From Balneolia bacterium (lineage in GTDB: Bacteria > Bacteroidota > Rhodothermia > Balneolales > Cyclonatronaceae), in the NCBI GenBank assembly GCA_003567135.1, contig PXAI01000373.1, positions 1 through 12,629 on the forward strand: DNA of 12,629 nucleotides, given 5' to 3'. Below are positions 7,295 to 12,629 of the stretch, piece by piece. The translations under genes were made by a program, and so were the position numbers. How positions within the stretch are numbered: position 1 is the first letter of the stretch; every line of letters begins with the position of its first letter. Under the pieces are notes generated by a model, which was not told the origin of the DNA, did not search any database, and saw only the letters and a program-made list of their open reading frames with translations.

Positions 7295-7344
7295 ATCATC
7301 CCTCAAAATAATTCCGTCACGTTCTTCAATTACGATATCTGATA

Positions 7345-9567
7345 ATGAAAAAAGTACTTCTTACGGCTCTCTGCTTCTTTTTGCTAACCGAAATCACAGA
7401 AGCTCAAAACGATTCACCGCAATTTTACGATTCCATCCGTGATGCTGTTTTACAGGCGGGGCGCCTTTCGGGTGATACAGGCCCGGCCAACGTTATCTGG
7501 ATTGAAGACGGCGAACGCTTTTCTTATATGGGGATAAACGATGAGACCGGAGCGAGAGAAATCCGCGTCTACAATCCCGCCGACGGTTCGGAAGAAGTGA
7601 TTTTTGATGGTCAGAACCTGACGTACCCCGATTCCGATACTCCGTTTACATACAGTACATTTCAATGGTCGGATGATTTCCGCTTTCTGGTATTTCAGTC
7701 TGATCCGGAGCCTGTTTACAGATATTCGGCCATCTCGGATTACTACCTCTACTCGCTGGAAGACGGCACGCTTGAGCTGATCGCCGAGCGCGCGTTCACC
7801 GCCGAGCTTTCTCCCGACGGCAGCTACGCCGGAATTGGCCGCGACGGAAATCTTTTTGTGTATCATCTGGAAACCGGCGTAGAGCGACAGCTTACGTTCA
7901 ATGATGAAGAAAACGTGTTTTACGGACGCTTTGGCTGGGTTTATGAAGAAGAATTTGGCCTCGTTCAGGCATGGAGCTGGTCGCACGACAGCAGCTACAT
8001 CGCATTCTGGAAATCTGACGAGCGCGAAGTCCCCATTTTTCGCACGACCGATTTTGAGGGCACGCATCCCGATTGGTTTGAAATCCCGTTTCCGAAAGTT
8101 GGCGACACCAATCCCAGCGTAAAAATTGGAGTGGTGGATATTTCATCCGGCGACAAAATCTGGATGGACCTGGACGTTGGAGAGGGGTACATCCCCAGAA
8201 TTTACTGGACTTCTGATCCCGGAAAACTTGCCGTAACCGAGTTTAATCGTCCCCAGACGCACCTCAAAATCCACATGTTTGATATTTATACCGGCGAGGG
8301 TGAAACGATCACCGAGGAGAGTCAGGATGCCTGGATTGATGTCTTTGATTTTTTTGCCGGAATTGATCACTACCTGTTTTTTCCTGAGGACAGAGAAGAG
8401 TTTTTCTGGATTTCAGATCGCAGCGGATTCAAGCATTTGTACAGGTTTGATTACGATGGAAATCTGATCAACCAGGTAACGGACGGAGAGTGGGAGGTGA
8501 CGTACCTGCACGCCGTTAACAGCGATGAGGAGGCGATCTATTTTACATCCACCAAAGTTTCCCCGCTCGAAAGGCATCTGTACCGCATTGGTTTTGACGG
8601 ATCAGGTATGGAAAAACTGACCGAAGAAACGGGAAGGCATCATATTAAAATGGGGCCGTCGGGCGAGTTTTATATCGGGCGCTACAGCAATGTTGAAACG
8701 CCGAATCATGTGGCGCTTTACAGCACAAAAACGGGTTTGAAAGAAGTTTGGGCGGATAATGCCGCCGTTTTGAACTTTAAGGAGCGGTACGCGTACTCGC
8801 CGCGGGAATTGTTTAGCTTTCCAACGGATGACGGCACTCAGATTGATGCCTACATGATCAGGCCACCGGATTTCGATGAGAGCAAATCCTATCCGCTGCT
8901 GGTTAGTATTTACGGAGGCCCGGGTGCGCAGGGCGTGTACAATCAGTTTGAAACCAGCGGCGTAAATCAGTATCTCGCACAGCAGGGTTATGTGATTGTA
9001 AACGTGAACAACCGAGGAAGCGGGAATTACGGTCGTGATTTTATGAAGCAGGTGTATAAAAACCTGGGACATCTCGAAGCCGCCGATTTTGCAGCCGTCG
9101 CAACGTGGATGGCAGACGAATACGACTGGATAGAAGGTGATCGCATGGCGATTTACGGCCACAGCTACGGCGGATATATGGCGGGCATGACGGCCGGACT
9201 CCATCCCGATGTTTTCAAGGCGGCGATTATTGCGGCCCCGGTAACAGACTGGCGGCTTTATGATACGATCTACACCGAGCGTTATATGGGTTTGCTGGAA
9301 GACAATCTGGAAGGCTATATGAACTCTTCCGTGATGGCCTATGCGCAGGATATTTCCGCCGAACTTCTGATCGTACACTCTGCGATGGATGAAAACGTGC
9401 ATCTGCAAAACACCATGCAGCTCGTCACCGCACTCACGGACGCCGGAAAAGATGCCGATCTCAGGGTTTATCCTCCCGGAAATCACAGCGTGGCGTATGA
9501 TCTTACCAGCTATCTGTTACTGCAACAAACGTACCTGAATTTCCTGAACCGCCATCTGATGGAGTGA
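7345..9567 (+). CDS. Secreted dipeptidyl peptidase IV-like serine peptidase (family S9)
   Basis: Predicted periplasmic or surface exopeptidase that removes dipeptides, typically after Pro or Ala, from peptide N termini. It has 740 residues. A signal peptide (1-20, ending TEA) precedes Gln21. Residues about 45-480 form the DPP-IV beta-propeller, with the double-Glu motif in WVYEEEF (Glu202/Glu203) that grips the substrate amino group. The alpha/beta-hydrolase domain (about 490-740) carries the oxyanion Tyr523 (SIYGGPGAQ), nucleophile Ser607 (GHSYGGYM), Asp682 (SAMDENVH) and His714 (PPGNHSV), and also DPP-IV's TERYMG block. All catalytic and substrate-gripping residues are present, so activity is expected. 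The 3' end lies 5 bp from the converging asparaginase gene. Prolyl tripeptidyl peptidase is a close alternative. Confidence 0.93.
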   Translation: MKKVLLTALCFFLLTEITEAQNDSPQFYDSIRDAVLQAGRLSGDTGPANVIWIEDGERFSYMGINDETGAREIRVYNPADGSEEVIFDGQNLTYPDSDTPFTYSTFQWSDDFRFLVFQSDPEPVYRYSAISDYYLYSLEDGTLELIAERAFTAELSPDGSYAGIGRDGNLFVYHLETGVERQLTFNDEENVFYGRFGWVYEEEFGLVQAWSWSHDSSYIAFWKSDEREVPIFRTTDFEGTHPDWFEIPFPKVGDTNPSVKIGVVDISSGDKIWMDLDVGEGYIPRIYWTSDPGKLAVTEFNRPQTHLKIHMFDIYTGEGETITEESQDAWIDVFDFFAGIDHYLFFPEDREEFFWISDRSGFKHLYRFDYDGNLINQVTDGEWEVTYLHAVNSDEEAIYFTSTKVSPLERHLYRIGFDGSGMEKLTEETGRHHIKMGPSGEFYIGRYSNVETPNHVALYSTKTGLKEVWADNAAVLNFKERYAYSPRELFSFPTDDGTQIDAYMIRPPDFDESKSYPLLVSIYGGPGAQGVYNQFETSGVNQYLAQQGYVIVNVNNRGSGNYGRDFMKQVYKNLGHLEAADFAAVATWMADEYDWIEGDRMAIYGHSYGGYMAGMTAGLHPDVFKAAIIAAPVTDWRLYDTIYTERYMGLLEDNLEGYMNSSVMAYAQDISAELLIVHSAMDENVHLQNTMQLVTALTDAGKDADLRVYPPGNHSVAYDLTSYLLLQQTYLNFLNRHLME

Positions 9568-9572
9568 TCCAC

Positions 9573-10571
9573 CTAAACGGTAATTTCTCCGGCTATTGGT
9601 TTCAGAAACTGCTCCCGGATGTGATGTTTGTTGTCGGTTTTTCCGAGCAGGTGCATCATTTTGGTGATGGTTGCTTCCATCGTCATATCGCCGGCACTAA
9701 GGGCACCCAGATCGCGGGCATAGCGTCCGCTTTGGTATTTATCCAGGTTGATGGCATCATAAGGAGCTTGCGATGCGGCGATGATGAAAATGTCGTTTTT
9801 ATGGCACTTTTCAAGCAGCGGCTTGATGCTGTAATCGCCCTGAATTGGAAAATTACCGGAACCGTATCCGAGTAAAATCACGGCTCTGACGCCGTTATCA
9901 ACCAGCTTTTCAATCTTTTTTGGCCTGAATCCGGGGTAAAGCCGCAGTACAAGAAGTTCATCACTAAATATCTTATTTGCGCGGAACTTCCCGAATTTCG
10001 GGGTGATTGTGTACTTGATATTGATATCAATTCCAATTTCAGCAAGCGGCGGATGATTCGGTGAGGTAAATGCGTTAAAATCCCCGACGCTCATTTTGGT
10101 AGTGCGGTTACCGCGGAAAATCCGGTCGTTGAAACAAATCCCCACTTCATTAAAAGGCAGCGTAGCCATTTGGACGGCGTTAATCAGATTACGTGATGCA
10201 TCGCTTCTGATCTCATTCAGCGGAACCTGGCTTCCGGTCAGAATTACAGGTTTGCCCAGATTTTCAAAACAGAAGGAGATGGCCGAGGCCGTGTAAGCCA
10301 TCGTATCGGTTCCGTGAAGAACGACAAAGCCGTCGTAATTATCATACTCCTTCTCGATCTCACCGGCAATCGTAATCCAGTCTGCCGGCTCGGTATCTGA
10401 ACTATCCTTAAAATAGAGCAGCCGCGTTTCAATATTAGCGATTCTTGAAATCTCGGGCACAAATTTTTGCAGAGAATCTCCGGAGGCGTCATTTCTCATC
10501 TTCCCGTTTCCATCCCTGCTGATCTGCATGGCGATCGTGCCACCTGTCTGAAGAATCAGAATTTTTTTCAT
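9573..10571 (-). CDS. ansA: Type I (cytoplasmic) L-asparaginase
   Basis: Hydrolyses L-asparagine to aspartate and ammonia. It has 332 residues and no signal peptide, fitting the cytoplasmic type I class. Catalytic residues are Thr12 (LQTGGTIAM), Thr88 and Asp89 (LHGTDTMAYTA) and Lys159 (RGNRTTKMS), plus the DSSDTEPADW block (56-65); spacing matches E. coli AnsA. Against that enzyme's allosteric asparagine site, Thr158 is kept, but the position of the key Cys (TQCMSG in E. coli) reads SQAPYD here, with Ala269. The ATG at 10571 starts the usual MKKILILQTGGTIA. It is the only minus-strand gene, apparently transcribed alone from the repeat-rich gap. Glutaminase side activity cannot be excluded from sequence. 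Confidence 0.93.
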   Translation of the reverse strand: MKKILILQTGGTIAMQISRDGNGKMRNDASGDSLQKFVPEISRIANIETRLLYFKDSSDTEPADWITIAGEIEKEYDNYDGFVVLHGTDTMAYTASAISFCFENLGKPVILTGSQVPLNEIRSDASRNLINAVQMATLPFNEVGICFNDRIFRGNRTTKMSVGDFNAFTSPNHPPLAEIGIDINIKYTITPKFGKFRANKIFSDELLVLRLYPGFRPKKIEKLVDNGVRAVILLGYGSGNFPIQGDYSIKPLLEKCHKNDIFIIAASQAPYDAINLDKYQSGRYARDLGALSAGDMTMEATITKMMHLLGKTDNKHHIREQFLKPIAGEITV

Positions 10572-10593
10572 GTTCAGTCTTGTATCGGTTAAT

Positions 10594-10603
10594 CAAATAT
10601 TTG
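10594..10603 (-). promoter_or_regulatory. CAAATATTTG palindrome upstream of ansA
   Basis: A perfect 10-bp palindrome 22 nt before the ansA start. Read on the minus strand, its AATATTTG end is a near match to the TAnnTTTG -7 element of Bacteroidetes promoters (first position differs). I saw no convincing TTTG -33 element at the proper distance. It could be part of the promoter or an operator half. Confidence 0.25.
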
Positions 10604-10649
10604 TGTGAAAGTACCAAGAAGGCAGATCAACCGAAACAGGAAAGATTAG

Positions 10650-10677
10650 TTCAGAATTCAGAGTTCAGAAATTCAGA
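10650..10677. repeat. (TTCAGAN) heptad repeat, four copies
   Basis: TTCAGA recurs at 10650, 10657, 10664 and 10672, spaced 7, 7 and 8 bp. This is a degenerate heptanucleotide tandem array. It resembles in form the short tandem heptamer repeats known from filamentous cyanobacteria, although the motif is different. Confidence 0.75.
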
Positions 10678-10708
10678 ATTGTTGGTTCGCGGTGGGGGGA
10701 GGGAATTC

Positions 10709-10736
10709 AAAATGCAAAATGGAAAATGCAAAATGG
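10709..10736. repeat. (AAAATGN) heptad repeat, four copies
   Basis: AAAATG recurs at 10709, 10716, 10723 and 10730 with exact 7-bp spacing; the seventh base alternates C, G, C, G. It lies 31 bp after the TTCAGA array and has the same period but an unrelated motif. Two GGTTCGCGG copies bracket it. Confidence 0.8.
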
Positions 10737-10761
10737 CCGGTTCGCGGCTTTGAAGGGAAAG

Positions 10762-10795
10762 TCTGTAGGGACAGGGCACGCCCTGTCCCTACAGA
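10762..10795. repeat. 34-bp near-perfect palindrome (REP/MITE-like)
   Basis: Left arm TCTGTAGGGACAGGGC (10762-10777) and right arm GCCCTGTCCCTACAGA (10780-10795) are exact inverted copies separated only by AC. Such GTAGGGACAGGGC palindromes recur in intergenic regions of diverse bacteria and usually behave as extragenic palindromic or non-autonomous mobile repeats. No T-run follows, so it is not a standard terminator. It could form a very stable hairpin or cruciform. Confidence 0.85.
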
Positions 10796-10958
10796 AGAGA
10801 AGTTATTAAAATGCCAAATCCTGCCATATACAGTGCATTTAAAACCAGAATTTATCCTCAAACCAGAACCGGTGAAATCCGCATAAAAAGCGCTTGTTTC
10901 ATTCCAAAATAAGCATTTAATTCTATTAACATGACGAGGCATAGTTGCTGAAGATAAA

Positions 10959-11013
10959 AGGCTGATCCGCAGATAATATTTTTTTGGGCTCAGGCCGGGA
11001 AACTCAGCCTAAA
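10959..11013 (+). promoter_or_regulatory. Possible switching leader before the EF-G paralog
   Basis: Two mutually exclusive stems share one strand: AGGCTGA (10959-10965) with TCAGCCT (11004-11010), or TTTGGGCT (10983-10990) with AGCCTAAA (11006-11013, one G-U pair) around a 15-nt loop. Seven T precede the second stem (10979-10985). The arrangement lies 37 nt before the start codon and could be a leader that switches fold. It matches no riboswitch class I can recall. Confidence 0.25.
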
Positions 11014-11036
11014 TGCCATTATTTGAATGAAAACAT

Positions 11037-11040
11037 GAGG
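11037..11040 (+). promoter_or_regulatory. Shine-Dalgarno-like GAGG deciding the EF-G paralog start
   Basis: GAGG sits 9 nt before the ATG at 11050 and overlaps the alternative in-frame ATG at 11035. It therefore favours 11050 as the start. Weak Shine-Dalgarno use in this kind of organism keeps the choice uncertain. Confidence 0.4.
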
Positions 11041-11049
11041 ATTGAAACT

Positions 11050-12629
11050 ATGAATGTTTATGAAACATCACGGATAAGGAACGTGGTTTTGCTGGGGCAT
11101 TCCGGCTCCGGTAAAACCACGCTTGCAGAAACCATGGCCTATGAAGCCGGTACGCTCAAACGAAGGGGTTCGGTGGAAGACGGCTCGTCTATTTCCGATT
11201 TTAACGCTATTGAAAAAGAAAAAAAGAAATCAGTATTCTCTTCGGTCATGCACCTCGACTGGCGTGGCCACAAAATAAATCTTATTGATACTCCGGGAAC
11301 TTCAGATTTTATTGGCGAAGTTATTGCCCCTCTTAGTATTGCCAGAAATAATATTTTTGTTCTTGATGCCGAACACGGTGTGGAAGTCGGTACCGAATTA
11401 CTTTGGAAATATGCCCGGAAATATAACACCACATCGCTGATAGTATTAAATAAGCTTGATCATCCGAACGCAGATTTTGACAAAGCCGTAGAGCAGGCCA
11501 AAGAACGTTTTGGCAGGGAAGTGGTTGTGATGCAGTATCCGTACAATCAGGGCGAGGGTTTTAACACGATTATCGACGTTCTGAAAATGACGATGTACGA
11601 GTTTCCTGAGGATGGCGGCAAGCCCGATAAGCTGCCGATTCCTGATTCGCAAAAAGCCCGCGCGGAACTTCTCCATAACGAGCTGATCGAAGCCATCGCT
11701 GAAAACGATGAAATGCTGATGGATCTTTACTTCGAAAAAGGTACACTCGGCGAATACGAAATGATTGATGGTCTGCGCTCCGCGATGATGGCCGGACAAA
11801 TTTACCCGCTTTTCTGCGTTTCAGCGGAAAAAAATATGGGAACGGGACGCGTGATGGGCTTTATCGATAACGCAATTCCATCACCGGCTGAGGCGCATCC
11901 GCCGAGACTGGAAGACGGATCAGAGTATCCGATTGATGATGAAAACCCGGCTTCGATGTTTGTTTTTAAGCATATTTATGAAGATCACGTGGGCGATCTT
12001 GTTTACTTCAAGGTATTCGGGGGAAGCATCAAACCTGGCATTGATCTGGTAAACAGCAGAACCAAGGCGAATATCCGGATGAGCAACATTTTTGTGAGTC
12101 AGGGTAATAAACGGGTTGAGGTTCCTGAGCTGAAGGCCGGAGATATGGGCGTTGCCGTGAAGCTGAAAGACAGCACGACCAACGATTCGCTCCACGATAA
12201 AAGCGCCTCGCTTAAGTTTGAGGAGGTCACCTATCCCGAACCGACCATCCGCACTGCCGTAAAAAGCGGTGATTCCGGCGATGAGGAAAAAATTGGTATG
12301 GCGCTGAATCAGCTTGATAAGGAAGATCGCGCGCTTGTTGTTGAACACAGCGTTGAGCTGAAGCAGCTGATTATTAGTGGACAGGGCGAGGAGCACCTGA
12401 ATATGGCGAAATTCCTGCTTGCAAACAGATTTAAACTGGGAATCGAGTTTTACGAACCGCGGATTCCATATCGTGAGACGATCACAAAAGCGACGAAATC
12501 GCATTATCGTCATAAGAAACAGTCAGGTGGAGCCGGCCAGTTCGCCGATGTTCACATGCTGGTTGAACCCTGGACCGAAGGCATGCCGCCGCCGCCGGAT
12601 ATCAACGTGCGCGACGTGCAGGAAATCGA
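11050..12629 (+). CDS. EF-G-like translational GTPase paralog (EF-G2 type), 3' end outside window
   Basis: A ribosome-associated GTPase-fold protein related to elongation factor G. The frame is open to the window end: 526 residues of an expected roughly 700. The G domain has a P-loop GHSGSGKTTL (16-25) instead of EF-G's AHIDAGKTT, switch II DTPGTSDF (80-87) instead of DTPGHVDF, and NKLD (134-137). Domain II runs about 300-390 and domain III about 396-470, with SGQGEEHLNM (443-452). Domain IV starts near 488 with HKKQSGGAGQF (488-498). Thr84 replaces the catalytic His, and Ser61 falls where switch I Thr is expected. It is therefore the EF-G2/FusA2-like paralog, not housekeeping fusA. Bacteroides EF-G2 is known to support translation without GTP hydrolysis and to be induced by carbon limitation. 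An in-frame ATG at 11035 would add five residues. Confidence 0.92.
   Translation, partial: MNVYETSRIRNVVLLGHSGSGKTTLAETMAYEAGTLKRRGSVEDGSSISDFNAIEKEKKKSVFSSVMHLDWRGHKINLIDTPGTSDFIGEVIAPLSIARNNIFVLDAEHGVEVGTELLWKYARKYNTTSLIVLNKLDHPNADFDKAVEQAKERFGREVVVMQYPYNQGEGFNTIIDVLKMTMYEFPEDGGKPDKLPIPDSQKARAELLHNELIEAIAENDEMLMDLYFEKGTLGEYEMIDGLRSAMMAGQIYPLFCVSAEKNMGTGRVMGFIDNAIPSPAEAHPPRLEDGSEYPIDDENPASMFVFKHIYEDHVGDLVYFKVFGGSIKPGIDLVNSRTKANIRMSNIFVSQGNKRVEVPELKAGDMGVAVKLKDSTTNDSLHDKSASLKFEEVTYPEPTIRTAVKSGDSGDEEKIGMALNQLDKEDRALVVEHSVELKQLIISGQGEEHLNMAKFLLANRFKLGIEFYEPRIPYRETITKATKSHYRHKKQSGGAGQFADVHMLVEPWTEGMPPPPDINVRDVQEI

Larger units (their letters stand above)
10572..11049. other. 478-bp non-coding repeat island between ansA and the EF-G paralog
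   Basis: No credible gene is present. Short open frames here consist largely of translated repeat sequence and have no domain I recognise. In order the stretch holds the ansA upstream region, a (TTCAGAN) heptad array, GGTTCGCGG direct repeats (10684-10692 and 10739-10747) flanking an (AAAATGN) heptad array, a long palindrome, AAACCAGAA direct repeats (10842-10850 and 10860-10868) and a possible structured leader for the downstream gene. It must also carry the divergent promoters for the two flanking genes, which I could not pinpoint. Confidence 0.75.

Noticed and set aside
8602..9486. 294-residue minus-strand open frame opposite the S9 peptidase
   Set aside because: The plus-strand frame holds the intact catalytic domain. 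The antisense product shows no domain or signal and arises from codon bias.
10762..10795. Palindrome as an intrinsic terminator for ansA or the EF-G paralog
   Set aside because: It lies upstream of both flanking genes, and no T-run follows on either strand.
10650..10800. Possible CRISPR array
   Set aside because: The repeat units are 7 bp with no spacers of 30 bp or so, and there are no cas genes.
10673..10942. Small open frames on both strands in the repeat island
   Set aside because: Their products are largely translated heptad repeats and the palindrome. Such spurious proteins commonly arise from these intergenic repeats.
10979..10985. Seven-T run as part of a terminator
   Set aside because: The only hairpin just before it has a 3-bp stem (CTG/CAG), too weak for termination.
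11920..12513. 197-residue minus-strand open frame near the window end
   Set aside because: It lies opposite EF-G domains II-IV, which are unmistakable on the plus strand.
11050..12629. Housekeeping fusA or tetracycline-resistance TetM-type protein
   Set aside because: The P-loop and switch II differ from both; HKKQSGGAGQF and GHSGSGKTT match the EF-G2/FusA2-like paralog group.

Overview
The window reads as a chromosomal, housekeeping-type region from the Bacteroidota/Rhodothermota/Balneolota side of the tree. The pointers are weak or absent Shine-Dalgarno sequences, MKK-type signal peptides with Gln at the predicted mature N terminus, a Porphyromonas-like glutaminyl cyclase, a short-type homogentisate dioxygenase and an EF-G paralog typical of these groups. 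Base composition is roughly balanced. A Balneola-like marine or halophilic relative is my best guess, by inference from protein resemblance only. There is no phage, plasmid, transposase, CRISPR, tRNA or rRNA.

Layout: (1) 1-3207, plus strand: the 3' part of gatA (tRNA amidotransferase), a lipoprotein-like glutaminyl-peptide cyclotransferase of the M28 fold, and prmA (ribosomal protein L11 methyltransferase). Gaps are 8-10 nt, so this is probably one transcript. (2) 3208-5833: a regulatory-looking gap with repeated AATCAG motifs and a 12-bp palindrome, then hppD and hmgA, consecutive enzymes of tyrosine catabolism, closed by a strong intrinsic terminator. (3) 5845-6462: an FMN-binding flavin-reductase-like protein starting only 11 nt after that terminator. 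(4) 6463-9567: a gap with a long-range inverted repeat, a small outer-membrane beta-barrel protein and a secreted DPP-IV-like S9 peptidase. (5) 9573-10571, minus strand: a type I L-asparaginase, tail to tail with the peptidase gene and only 5 bp apart. (6) 10572-11049: a 478-bp non-coding island with heptad repeats, a near-perfect 34-bp palindrome and a possible structured leader. (7) 11050 to the end: a 5' fragment of an EF-G-like translational GTPase whose switch II lacks the catalytic histidine.

Functionally the window mixes translation (GatA, PrmA, EF-G paralog) with amino-acid and peptide use (DPP-IV peptidase, asparaginase, tyrosine-to-homogentisate-to-maleylacetoacetate enzymes). Two points link separate genes or known biology. 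First, the glutaminyl cyclase would act on secreted proteins whose mature N terminus is Gln, and both predicted signal-peptidase-I substrates in the window have exactly that. Second, the EF-G paralog carries the sequence signature of the GTPase-deficient EF-G2 group that supports translation under starvation in Bacteroides. I found no convincing wholly new multi-gene system. The least explained sequence is the repeat island and leader before the EF-G paralog and the motif cluster before hppD.
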